From the NCBI GenBank assembly GCA_031280635.1, contig JAITGK010000102.1:1-64000 (forward strand): a DNA stretch of 64,000 nucleotides, read 5' to 3'. The position numbers were made by a program, and so were the translations under genes. The first letter of the stretch is position 1, and the number at the start of each line of letters is the position of its first letter. Source of the stretch: Synergistaceae bacterium (lineage in GTDB: Bacteria; Synergistota; Synergistia; Synergistales; Aminobacteriaceae). Positions 6,809 through 14,857 of the stretch are shown here, in pieces. The notes below the pieces were generated by a model. The model was not told where the DNA came from. It ran no database searches and saw nothing but the letters and a program-made list of their open reading frames with translations.

Positions 6809-8737
6809 ATGAAAACAACCCTGCTCAAAAAAATTTTTCTTTTTCTGCTGCTTCGTCTCGCGACCGCACCCGCCTGGGCCTCGGACCTAGAATGGCTTCT
6901 GCCCCCTGCCTACAGTCAGGTGACGCGGTTCTCCGAGGGGTTGGCAGCGGTGGAGGTCAACGGACTTTGGGGCTACGTCGACCCCAGAAGCAAGTGGATT
7001 GTGCCGCCCCGCCTGTCAGCGGCCAAACCGTTCCGCGAGGGACTTGCCGCCGTGGCCGTGGGAACAGGCTGGGGCTTCATTGACCTACGGGGGAATTTTG
7101 TCATCAGCCCCGACTACGGAGCGGTGGGGAACTTTTCGGAGGGACTTGCCGCCGTCCGGGTTCAGGACAAGTGGGGTTACCTGAGGCGGTCTTCTAGGGG
7201 CGAGGGGCCGATCTTCGAGATTCCCGCCAGCTTCGACGTGGCGGGGGATTTCTATCAAGGTCGCGCCGCCGTGGTAGTGGCTGGGGGGCATGGGTTCATC
7301 AACAGAAAAGGGAGCTGGGTTCTTCCCCCTTGGTACGAGGACGCCTGGCCTTTCGTGGAAGATCGAGCGGCGGTGCGCGTGAGGGACGCGGCTTTAGCGG
7401 GCGCGGAGCGGGGAAGCCTGGGTCCCGATGGGAAGATCGGCTTTGTGAACCTGGACGGGGAATGGGTGATACGACCTCAGTTCGACGCCACATTCCGTGG
7501 ACGGGTTTTCTCGGACGGCCTGGCGGGGGTGGCGTACCGAGGTCGGTGGGGGTTCATTAACCGCGATGGACGCTGGGTCGTGGAGCCCATGTACGACGCG
7601 GCGTGGAGTTTTTCCGAGGGGTTCGCCGCCGTGCGCAAGGGGCAAAAGTGGGGTTATGTTTCCACCACCGGCAGGCTGGTGATCGAGGCCGTTTTTGACG
7701 ACGCCATGAATTTTTCCGAGGGGCTGGCCAGCGCTAAATGGCAAGGGCGGTGGGGCTACATCGACCGCAGGGGGGCCTGGGCCGCGGAACCCCTCTACAT
7801 GGAGGCGTGGCCCTTTTCCGAGGGACTGGCCGCCGCCCGCGACGTGCGGGGCCGGTGGGGGTTCCTGGGTCGGAAACTCACACCGCTTTTCGGGGCGGCC
7901 TTCGAGGGGGCCCGTTCCTTTTCCGAGGGTCTGGCCGCCATTGCTTACGAGGGGAAAAAGTATTACATGAACGAGGAGGGCCGCCTGGCCTTCGCCGCCC
8001 GGTTCGACGACGCGGGAGACTTTTCGGAGGGTCTGGCCGCCGTGGCCTCCGGCGACAAGTGGGGTTATATCGACGCAAAGGGGAGTGTGCTTGTGCCTTT
8101 TTCCTTCGAGGTCGCCGGGCCATTCCGGGGCGGACTAGCCGCCGCGCGTCTAAGAAACCGCTGGGGCTACATCGACAAACGAGGTCAGTGGGTCGTCAAA
8201 AATCGCTACGACCAGACCTGGCCCTTCAGCGAGGGGCTCGCCGCCGTGCGCGCGGGCAAGCGGATAGGCTACGTGGATGCCAAAGGGCGCGTCCTTGTCG
8301 CGCCGCGTTTCGGCTTTCCCGCGGAAGGAGAGCAGGCGGGGAGCTTTTCCGAGGGTCTGGCGGCGGTACTGGTGAATGGGAAAACGGGATTCATCGACAA
8401 AGCTGGGAAATTGGCGATCCGCGCCGTCTTCTTGCCGTGGAAAGGAGAAGCGCCCCGGTTCCATTCGGGGCTTGTTCGGGTAGAGACCGCCCAGGGACCG
8501 CGTTACGTGGATCGGAAAGGCAAAGTCTCAGAGGCCCTCGCCGGCGGAATAGACACCGAAACGCCCCCAGGCGCGCTTGTTCCCTTCAAGTCCGCGTGGG
8601 GTGGGTGGGGCTACGCGGACGCCGCGGGGAGGACGGTCATTCCCGCCGTCTTCGACGCCGCCCTACCCTTTAACGAGAGCAAGGCCGCCGTCATGCGCGG
8701 CGGTCGCTGGTGGTACCTTGCGCGGCCAAAACCCTAA
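6809..8737 (+). CDS. Secreted WG-repeat (KWG Leptospira-type) protein
   Basis: The 642-residue protein has a signal peptide (LLKKIFLFLLL, cleavage probably after APAWA). The rest is built of about 17 repeats of roughly 35 residues. The unit pairs a WGY/F-I/V-D/N turn (for example RWGYID, KWGYVS, RWGFIN) with a conserved FSEGLAAV segment. Late units are degraded (KTGFID, RWWYLA). WG repeats are usually non-enzymatic, surface-exposed binding scaffolds; the ligand is unknown. ATG 6809 is chosen over 6803 because GAGAAGG lies 8 nt upstream. It stands alone, preceded by an AT-rich MITE and followed by a convergent gene. Confidence 0.85.
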   Translation: MKTTLLKKIFLFLLLRLATAPAWASDLEWLLPPAYSQVTRFSEGLAAVEVNGLWGYVDPRSKWIVPPRLSAAKPFREGLAAVAVGTGWGFIDLRGNFVISPDYGAVGNFSEGLAAVRVQDKWGYLRRSSRGEGPIFEIPASFDVAGDFYQGRAAVVVAGGHGFINRKGSWVLPPWYEDAWPFVEDRAAVRVRDAALAGAERGSLGPDGKIGFVNLDGEWVIRPQFDATFRGRVFSDGLAGVAYRGRWGFINRDGRWVVEPMYDAAWSFSEGFAAVRKGQKWGYVSTTGRLVIEAVFDDAMNFSEGLASAKWQGRWGYIDRRGAWAAEPLYMEAWPFSEGLAAARDVRGRWGFLGRKLTPLFGAAFEGARSFSEGLAAIAYEGKKYYMNEEGRLAFAARFDDAGDFSEGLAAVASGDKWGYIDAKGSVLVPFSFEVAGPFRGGLAAARLRNRWGYIDKRGQWVVKNRYDQTWPFSEGLAAVRAGKRIGYVDAKGRVLVAPRFGFPAEGEQAGSFSEGLAAVLVNGKTGFIDKAGKLAIRAVFLPWKGEAPRFHSGLVRVETAQGPRYVDRKGKVSEALAGGIDTETPPGALVPFKSAWGGWGYADAAGRTVIPAVFDAALPFNESKAAVMRGGRWWYLARPKP

Positions 8738-8754
8738 AGCTCCCAGGCGCTTCT

Positions 8755-10032
8755 CTAGAGTTTTTCAAGGTTAGAAACCTTGGGTAAAACGCGCTCTCTG
8801 TTGCTGTGGCGCGCCTTGTAGCCGTAGTAGTGCTTCGAAGTGGCAACGAGCACCCCCGTCATGCGGTCCGCTTCGTCGAAGGCGGCCTCGTAAATAGACA
8901 CTCGCTCTAGGGTGTCGCCCGACTCGTCGTATCGCTCCGTTGAGGTGACGCGCATGACGAAAAGCTCCTTCATCACCTGGCGAGCCGTATCCTGCGAGGC
9001 GAAAAGCGCGCGCATGGGCTTCATCAGGAACTGGGACTTCTCCGTTTTATAAATGTCAACAATGGCGTCGTTGGCCTTTATGATGGTGATGCTGTTTAAT
9101 ATCTCATCAAGCCTGGCGTCCACATTTTCGGCCTGCGGACGCTCGACGGGCTCCGGCGGCGCCAGGAAGGCGAAACCCGTGAAGGGCTGCCTAAAGGCAA
9201 AATTCATCTCCCGGCGGCTGTCCCCAATGATAGCCGCGTAGTGTTGGTGGCTCGTCAGGTCTCGTTGGGCGCAGTACAGCGCGGTGATGGAGTCCTCCTC
9301 GCCGAACAGCACCGCGCAGCGCATCTCCACCTGCGCGATTCTATTGAAAGCGTTGACCAGAGTCTCGGCCTTCATCTGCCCAACGAAGGAAAGCATGTCC
9401 AAAAAACGGAGCGCGTCGCTTTGATTGTTGAAAAAAGAAAAAAAAGGCGCCCCCATTAGGCCCTCGCCATTCTCGCCCCTGTAGAGGGTCACTGCCGCGT
9501 CGTTGGCGAACTTGACTTTCAGGTTCTCGCCCAAAAGCTTCAGGTAAGACGTCCTGTCCTCCTGGTCTCGCCGACCCTCCAGGGGCACAGAGGGGCGAAA
9601 CTCCAAATAGGGCTCGTAGGCCAGTCCCAGGTAAGATTCCCAGGAACCTCCGCTCTCGCCAGATGGAGGCTCCCGCGGGACGGGCCTGAAGGTGAAGACG
9701 ATGCCCTCGTCTCCAGCAAAAGAGGCGTTTTGCGCGGTGGCCAGGAAGTTTTTCACCATACTGTCGGCGCCCACGTGGGGAAAGGTGAATTCCTCACGGT
9801 CTTTGTTCCCGGATCGGGCCTTCACAAAAAGGCGGAGCAGGCCTCGTTTCGCGTTTTTCGTGAGGGTGGGAGCGTGGAACAGGTTCACGTCTTCGAGAAT
9901 ATCCTCGGAGATGCCCAGATACGCGTAAAAGAGGGCATTGGCGACGATGGTTTTCCCTCTTTTCCGCTCGACGGCCAGCACAGCGTCGGGTAAAGCGTTG
10001 ATGATGGACAATACCTCCGGGCCGATGTTCAT
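8755..10032 (-). CDS. PAS-domain-only protein of unknown function
   Basis: The 425-residue protein has three PAS-like segments: residues 1-60 (ALPDAVLAVERKRGKTIVAN), about 180-240 (GENLKVKFANDAAVTLYRG) and about 320-400 (SITIIKANDAIVDIYKTEK). No kinase, GGDEF, EAL, HTH or chemotaxis domain is visible, and no membrane helix. The start at 10032 is set by GGAGGAAA just upstream; a longer in-frame reading to 10272 has no RBS. It could be a sensor partner of a protein encoded elsewhere. It is convergent with the WG-repeat gene (17 bp apart) and divergent from the next gene. Confidence 0.6.
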   Translation of the reverse strand: MNIGPEVLSIINALPDAVLAVERKRGKTIVANALFYAYLGISEDILEDVNLFHAPTLTKNAKRGLLRLFVKARSGNKDREEFTFPHVGADSMVKNFLATAQNASFAGDEGIVFTFRPVPREPPSGESGGSWESYLGLAYEPYLEFRPSVPLEGRRDQEDRTSYLKLLGENLKVKFANDAAVTLYRGENGEGLMGAPFFSFFNNQSDALRFLDMLSFVGQMKAETLVNAFNRIAQVEMRCAVLFGEEDSITALYCAQRDLTSHQHYAAIIGDSRREMNFAFRQPFTGFAFLAPPEPVERPQAENVDARLDEILNSITIIKANDAIVDIYKTEKSQFLMKPMRALFASQDTARQVMKELFVMRVTSTERYDESGDTLERVSIYEAAFDEADRMTGVLVATSKHYYGYKARHSNRERVLPKVSNLEKL

Positions 10033-10298
10033 AGCCTTTCCTCCCCAGCCGGGCCCGCGCGCTCCGGCTTCGAATTTGGACGCTTTGAAACCGGACTGAG
10101 CCCATAGTGACGTTGTAATGTAAGGTATAAGTACTGCCGCTATTTTATTCCCAAAAACGCCAAAAGGCAAATTCGCCGTCCAGGGTCGACGGTTCCGCTT
10201 TATGGTTTTCCTATAAAATGATTTGTGATAAACTTTTCCCGTAGCAAATGCCTCATGTTGTACGGGCTTCACGTTGTTATAGTAAGGAGAGGGTGACA

Positions 10299-10655
10299 GT
10301 GCCGCGAGTTTGTTTCAGAAGTTCGTGTGTGTGGGCCACGCTTTTGGCCCTGGTCGTCAGCGTGGACATAACCCCGGAGGCGGCGGATATGCTGCTGGAA
10401 CGCGGGAACAGCCTTAGAGACGTGTGGATCGCTAACGTCTTTTACCAGTGCCGGGCCGGCAACGCGTTCGCGATGGTGAGGAACGGCCTGCCCCAGGGGG
10501 ATGCTTACGATGCCGTGGAGACGGAACGGGTGCGCGTTCACGTCCCGAAGGACATGTCCTTCACCGGAGACGTTCCTAAAATCGTCGTTTTCCCCCGTAA
10601 GAACGGGAGGTTCGATGTGGGCGTCCCCAACACGATGGATAGCGGCGCAAAATAA
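10299..10655 (+). CDS. Small protein resembling the CC/Se-motif (HesB-like) family
   Basis: The 118-residue protein may be exported, since a hydrophobic segment precedes SVDITPEAADMLLERG. The order is ITPEA, then a strand, then QCRAG, then a GLP turn, then VRVHVPKDM. This resembles the CC/Se-motif family of small redox or Fe-S-like proteins. If so, the usual CC or C-Sec pair is reduced to QC here, which would be odd. GTG 10299 is chosen for AAGGAGAGG 7 nt upstream. Family assignment is by eye and weak; the gene itself looks real. Confidence 0.4.
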   Translation: MPRVCFRSSCVWATLLALVVSVDITPEAADMLLERGNSLRDVWIANVFYQCRAGNAFAMVRNGLPQGDAYDAVETERVRVHVPKDMSFTGDVPKIVVFPRKNGRFDVGVPNTMDSGAK

Positions 10656-10677
10656 GCGACAACACGAAGTGACCAAC

Positions 10678-11085
10678 AGCGCGAAAGGCGCCTGCGCCGT
10701 TTTTTTCACCTACGTTCCGTGGGGGATACCGCCGGTTTACTGAGAGGCCCTGGCCTCCGTCGACTCGCTGGAAATCCTGGCGCGCCGAGTTGTGTGTTCT
10801 CGCGCCTTTTCGCTTTGCCTGGCGCTATTCGTTCCCAGGAAACTTGTCCTGTTGTTTCACTCGCGCCGCGCGCTGGGGATGTTGGCGTTTTCCAGCTTGG
10901 CCGTCTCCGCGAACTGGCGCGTCCACATCTGGGTCGTGAGTGACGGCAGGATTTTGGAGAGCGGCTTGGGCTGCTTCATCAATCCTCTGGTCAGCGTTTT
11001 GTTCGGCATTGTGTTTTTCAAGGAGCGCCTCGGAACGTTCCAGCGTTTGGCCGTGGCCTTGGCGGCGGCGGGGGCGTGTCCTTGA
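10678..11085 (+). pseudogene. Truncated, nonsense-mutated rarD-like (EamA) transporter remnant
   Basis: Read in one frame, the translation follows RarD from its N terminus: KGACAVFFTYVPWGIPPVY, an in-frame TGA (10740-10742), EALASVDSLEILARRV, then later WVVSDGRILESGLGCFINPLVSVLFGIVFF. The TGA falls where RarD has the Trp of the LYW-K motif. The frame ends at 11085 after AVALAAAG, leaving less than half of the usual ~290 residues, and some of the first loop is also missing. No RBS is evident. A nonsense mutation plus a 3' deletion makes this a clear relic. Confidence 0.8.
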
Positions 11086-11160
11086 GGCGCCTTTCGCTTG
11101 TGTTGATTGAATTTATTCTTTAAGCGAAAATACCTAGGAAAATAACGCGAAACCAGTAAC

Positions 11161-11166
11161 TATAAT
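11161..11166 (+). promoter_or_regulatory. Possible -10 box of the rib operon
   Basis: TATAAT sits in the AT-rich stretch upstream of ribD, but no convincing -35 is spaced correctly. No FMN-riboswitch conserved boxes are recognisable between 11086 and 11285, so regulation by that RNA is not supported. Confidence 0.3.
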
Positions 11167-11285
11167 AATTAAGCGTCAGGCTCATGCGCTTGCCCCGCCC
11201 TCCTACCCGATTCAGTTTATTTTGAGGTAAAATGTATTTCAACTCAAAGTGGCCCGTGGCGAAGACGGGCGGAGCGGGGAAAATC

Positions 11286-12395
11286 ATGACCGCGAAAAAC
11301 GTTATGGACGAATATTACATGAGGCGCGCTCTCTCCTTAGCGTGGCGAGGACTGGACGAAGCGCGTCCCAACCCCATGGTTGGGTGCGTGTTGGTAAAGG
11401 GATCGGGCCAGGTGGTCGGGGAGGGCTGGCACGCCCGCTGCGGCGGCTCCCATGCCGAGATCGCCGCTTTGACTGACGCGGCGCGGAGGGGTGAGGACGT
11501 TCGGGGCGCGACGGCCTACGTGACGCTTGAACCCTGCTCCCATTTCGGCAAAACCCCTCCTTGCGCCCCTCGTCTGGTGGAGGAGGGAATAGCTCGGGTT
11601 GTGGCGGGTTCAGCGGACCCGAACCCCAAGGTAGCGGGCAGAGGATTCGAAATATTGAGGAGCGCCGGGGTTCAAGTGACTACGTCCTGCCTTGAAGTAG
11701 AATGCAAGCGCCTGAACCGGGGATTTTTTAGGCGGCACACCCTGAACCGCCCCTGGATCACGCTGAAGGCGGCGACTGGGCTAGACGGTCGGATGGCGTT
11801 GCCCTCCGGCGAGAGCAAGTGGATCACGGGCGAGACGGCCCGGACGTGGGCGCATCTTCTGCGCGCCGGTCACGACGGTATCTTGGTGGGGGCGGGCACC
11901 GTTCTGGCGGATGACCCCGAACTGACGGTGCGGCATACTTGCGGTAAATCACCTTTACGCGTAATATTGGACGGCGGTCTTTCGATTCCGTCCACCGCTC
12001 GCGTTCTGAAAGGCGGATGTCTCGTTCTGACCGCGGAGGGCGGCGGAGAGGGACAGGAGGCGTTAGAGCGAGTTGGGGTGGAGGTCTGTCGCTTGCCCGG
12101 AAAGGACGGGCGTGTGGACTTGAGCGCCGCGCTGAAGGAGCTGGCCCGGCGCGGCGTACAGTCTCTAATGGTCGAGGGGGGGCCGAGGACGCTGTCCGCC
12201 TTTATGGGGGCGGGTCTATGCGACGGGTTGGCGCTTTTCACGGCGGCCTCCGTTATGGGCGAGGGGCCAGGCCTGGGGAGCGGGTTACGCTTCGATTTTA
12301 TGGGGGAGGCCCTCCGACTGAGGGAGACGCGCGCGCGTCGCGCGGGAAACGACCTGCTCGTGGAGGGGGTTTTTGAATGTTCACCGGCCTTGTAG
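11286..12395 (+). CDS. ribD: Bifunctional riboflavin deaminase/reductase
   Basis: RibD deaminates the GTP-derived pyrimidine and then reduces its ribosyl group, the second and third steps of riboflavin synthesis. The 369-residue product has an N-terminal cytidine-deaminase domain with zinc ligands His56 (HAE), Cys84 (PCSHFGKTPPC) and Cys93. The C-terminal RibD reductase domain runs from about residue 150 (ITLKAATGLDGRMAL, near-C-terminal MVEGGPRTLSAF). An in-frame ATG at 11232 with GAGGT close upstream would add 18 residues; 11286 gives the usual family length. It overlaps ribE by 19 bp. Confidence 0.93.
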   Translation: MTAKNVMDEYYMRRALSLAWRGLDEARPNPMVGCVLVKGSGQVVGEGWHARCGGSHAEIAALTDAARRGEDVRGATAYVTLEPCSHFGKTPPCAPRLVEEGIARVVAGSADPNPKVAGRGFEILRSAGVQVTTSCLEVECKRLNRGFFRRHTLNRPWITLKAATGLDGRMALPSGESKWITGETARTWAHLLRAGHDGILVGAGTVLADDPELTVRHTCGKSPLRVILDGGLSIPSTARVLKGGCLVLTAEGGGEGQEALERVGVEVCRLPGKDGRVDLSAALKELARRGVQSLMVEGGPRTLSAFMGAGLCDGLALFTAASVMGEGPGLGSGLRFDFMGEALRLRETRARRAGNDLLVEGVFECSPAL

Positions 12396-13045
12396 AGGCA
12401 ATTGGGACGGTGCGGGAGTCGCGATGGGTGGAAAGAGTTCTCCGGCTTTCGATCGAAAGTCTGGAGCTGGTTCCGGAGCTGGCTCTTGGCCAGTCTGTCT
12501 CAGTGGGGGGCGTCTGCCTTACTGTGATAGCGCTGAGAGGCGGGGCCTTTGACGTGGAAATGATGCCGGAAACGGCCTCGCGGACGCGGCTTTCTTCCTT
12601 GACGCGAGGACGCCGCGTCAACCTGGAACGGGCGATGACGCTGGGGGGACGACTAGACGGTCACCTGGTGCTGGGTCATGTGGACGGGACGGCCTCGCTG
12701 GAAAACCTGTCGGGTCCGCCCCGGACAAAGGAGGCGCGGTTCCGCGCGTCAAAGGGCTTAAAAAGCTCAATGCGCTACGTGGTGGCGAAGGGCTCCGTGG
12801 CCGTGGACGGGGTGAGTCTGACGGTGATCGAGGCGGACGGGGAAGGTTTTTCCGTGGGGTTGATCCCCGCCACGCTGGAAAGCACTGCCCTGGGGTTGCT
12901 GGGGCCAGGCGACTTCGTCAATGTGGAGACCGACATCGTGGGAAAATACGTGGAGCGCTTGCTAAACCCGCTCCCCGATAAAGTGGCGAGCGGATCGAAG
13001 GCGGGAGGATTGACTCTAGAGGAGATGTATCAGCTTGGTTACTGA
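12377..13045 (+). CDS. ribE: Riboflavin synthase alpha subunit
   Basis: It converts two 6,7-dimethyl-8-ribityllumazine molecules into riboflavin and one pyrimidine. The 222-residue product shows the duplicated lumazine-binding fold: repeat 1 starts [10 protein letters not shown] and contains [11 protein letters not shown], and repeat 2 contains [11 protein letters not shown] near residue 140. The length is normal for the family. The start lies inside the 3' end of ribD and the stop overlaps ribBA, so translation is probably coupled across all three genes. The gene is also called ribC in some species. Confidence 0.95.
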   Translation: MFTGLVEAIGTVRESRWVERVLRLSIESLELVPELALGQSVSVGGVCLTVIALRGGAFDVEMMPETASRTRLSSLTRGRRVNLERAMTLGGRLDGHLVLGHVDGTASLENLSGPPRTKEARFRASKGLKSSMRYVVAKGSVAVDGVSLTVIEADGEGFSVGLIPATLESTALGLLGPGDFVNVETDIVGKYVERLLNPLPDKVASGSKAGGLTLEEMYQLGY

Positions 13046-14288
13046 AAAAACGGTGTCCCCGGAAAACGGCGGCGCGGTGAAGTTCGATACGATAGAAGAC
13101 GCCATCGAGGACGTTCGCCAGGGACGCATGGTGCTCATCGTCGACGACGAGTCGCGGGAGAACGAGGGTGACCTCATGGTGGCCGCGTCGTTGGCCACTA
13201 CGGAGCGGGTCAACTTCATGGCCCGTTACGCGCGGGGCTTGGTGTGCGCGCCCATTGACGAGGAGACCGCTAAACGACTTCAACTGGAACCCATGACGCT
13301 GAAGGGTTCCGATAAGCACGGGACGGCGTTTTTGGTCTCGGTAGACGCCAAAGAGGGCATTTCTACGGGGATCTCTGCCGAGGAGCGCGCCATCACGGCG
13401 CGACTACTGACGAACCCAAACGCGAGGTCGGAGGACTTCTACAAGCCGGGGCACCTGTTTCCCTTGCAGGCGCGGCGGGGCGGGGTTTTGAAGCGGGCGG
13501 GGCACACGGAGGCCGCTGTGGACTTGGCGCGGCTGGCGGGACTTCCCCCAGCGGGCGTCATCTGCGAGGTGATGAACGACGACGGCTCTATGGCTCGTTT
13601 GCCGGACTTAGCGCCCTTCGCGGTACGGCATGGGCTGAAACTCATCATGGTGAAGGACCTGATCGCGTGGCGTAGCGTGCGAGAGAAGCTGGTCGAGAAG
13701 GTGGTGGAGGTGGAGTTGCCGACGGAGTTCGGGCAGTTCCGCGCCCATGCCTACCGCGGCGTTATCGAGGAGGACGACTGCCACACTCACATCGCTCTGG
13801 TGAAGGGAGATATATCGGGGGCGGACTGCGTGTTGGTGCGCGTCCACAGCGAGTGCTTGACGGGGGACGTGTTCGGTTCCTTGCGTTGCGACTGTGGGTC
13901 TCAGCTTCACGCCGCCCTGGCGATGATCGAAAAAGAGGGCGTGGGTGTGCTGCTCTACATGAGACAGGAAGGTCGAGGCATCGGCATCGTCAACAAACTA
14001 CGGGCCTACAAGCTGCAAGAAGAAGGCATGGACACGGTAGACGCCAATTTGGCGCTGGGCTACGCGCCGGATTTGCGGGACTATGGGACAGGCGCGCAGA
14101 TTTTGATGGACTTGGGGCTGAAGAACATTCGACTCCTGACGAACAACCCCCAGAAGGTGGTGGGGCTTGAAGGCTACGGTATTCACATTGTGACTCGTCT
14201 GCCGCTGGAAGTTGAGCCCAACGAGTTCAATAAAGGGTACCTACGCGCCAAAGAAAGCAAAATGGGGCATTTGCTGCACTTGTTGTAG
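13035..14288 (+). CDS. ribBA: DHBP synthase / GTP cyclohydrolase II fusion
   Basis: The 417-residue bifunctional enzyme supplies both precursors of the pathway. Residues about 15-215 form 3,4-dihydroxy-2-butanone-4-phosphate synthase ([12 protein letters not shown], then [13 protein letters not shown]). Residues about 220-415 form GTP cyclohydrolase II, with zinc cysteines in [18 protein letters not shown] and the catalytic MRQEGRGIG segment. The start is a TTG at 13035 overlapping the ribE stop, with GAGGAG about 11 nt upstream. An in-frame GTG seven codons in is possible. Confidence 0.94.
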   Translation: MVTEKTVSPENGGAVKFDTIEDAIEDVRQGRMVLIVDDESRENEGDLMVAASLATTERVNFMARYARGLVCAPIDEETAKRLQLEPMTLKGSDKHGTAFLVSVDAKEGISTGISAEERAITARLLTNPNARSEDFYKPGHLFPLQARRGGVLKRAGHTEAAVDLARLAGLPPAGVICEVMNDDGSMARLPDLAPFAVRHGLKLIMVKDLIAWRSVREKLVEKVVEVELPTEFGQFRAHAYRGVIEEDDCHTHIALVKGDISGADCVLVRVHSECLTGDVFGSLRCDCGSQLHAALAMIEKEGVGVLLYMRQEGRGIGIVNKLRAYKLQEEGMDTVDANLALGYAPDLRDYGTGAQILMDLGLKNIRLLTNNPQKVVGLEGYGIHIVTRLPLEVEPNEFNKGYLRAKESKMGHLLHLL

Positions 14289-14318
14289 GAACGAGGTAAA
14301 AAGGAGGGAGGAAAGCGC

Positions 14319-14804
14319 ATGCGCGTTGTGGAAGGTAAACTAATAGGAACAGGGTTGTCGATAGGGATTGTCGTGGCCCGTTTTAACGAATTGATCTCCA
14401 ATAAGCTGCTGGAGGGCGCGAAGGACGCGCTTCTGCGTCACGACGTGGCCCGCCAGAACATAGATATATTCTGGGCGCCAGGGGCGTGGGAGCTTCCTCT
14501 AACGACCAAAGAACTTGCCCTCTCCGGGAAGTACGACGCGATAGTGGCGCTAGGCGCGGTGATCCGAGGGGACACGCCACACTTTGACTACGTCGCGGCG
14601 GAGGTGTCCAAGGGGCTGGCCAATGTAGGACTGGAACAGCGCGTCCCCATCCTCTTCGGCGTGCTGACCTGCGACACGCTGGAACAGGCCCTACTCCGCG
14701 CGGGCGGCAAAGCGGGCAACAAGGGGGCGGACTGCGCCTGCGGGGCCATCGAAATGGCGAACCTGTTGAAAAACATCCGCCTAGGAGAAAAAAACGCCGT
14801 GTGA
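14319..14804 (+). CDS. ribH: 6,7-dimethyl-8-ribityllumazine synthase
   Basis: RibH condenses the RibD-derived pyrimidine with the RibB-derived butanone; it usually assembles as an icosahedral shell. The 161-residue product has ARFNELIS near residue 20, PGAWELPL near 56, [15 protein letters not shown] near 81 and the [12 protein letters not shown] segment. The ATG follows AAGGAGGGAGG. It is last of ribD-E-BA-H, 30 bp after ribBA. Confidence 0.96.
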   Translation: MRVVEGKLIGTGLSIGIVVARFNELISNKLLEGAKDALLRHDVARQNIDIFWAPGAWELPLTTKELALSGKYDAIVALGAVIRGDTPHFDYVAAEVSKGLANVGLEQRVPILFGVLTCDTLEQALLRAGGKAGNKGADCACGAIEMANLLKNIRLGEKNAV

Positions 14805-14815
14805 CGCTTTTTTAT

Positions 14816-14839
14816 TTTTTGCCTTTTTGCCTTTTTGCC
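14816..14839 (+). repeat. Short tandem repeat, (TTTTTGCC) x3, ahead of an RBS
   Basis: Three perfect 8-bp units stand between ribH and the AGGAGG (14841-14846) that serves the next gene. Copy-number change here would alter the leader, not the reading frame. It also contributes T-runs that might weakly end the rib transcript. Confidence 0.6.
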
Positions 14840-14857
14840 TAGGAGGTGCCGCGTCTT

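Noticed and set aside
7738-8673. Plus-strand frame of 311 codons inside the WG-repeat gene
   Set aside because: It is an out-of-frame shadow of a repetitive coding sequence, Arg/Gly-rich and without a start signal.
10740-10742. In-frame TGA as selenocysteine or recoded Trp
   Set aside because: RarD is not a selenoprotein, no downstream SECIS-like hairpin was sought successfully, and the gene is also truncated, so it is a pseudogene.
11086-11285. FMN riboswitch upstream of ribD
   Set aside because: None of the conserved FMN-riboswitch boxes could be found in the short leader.
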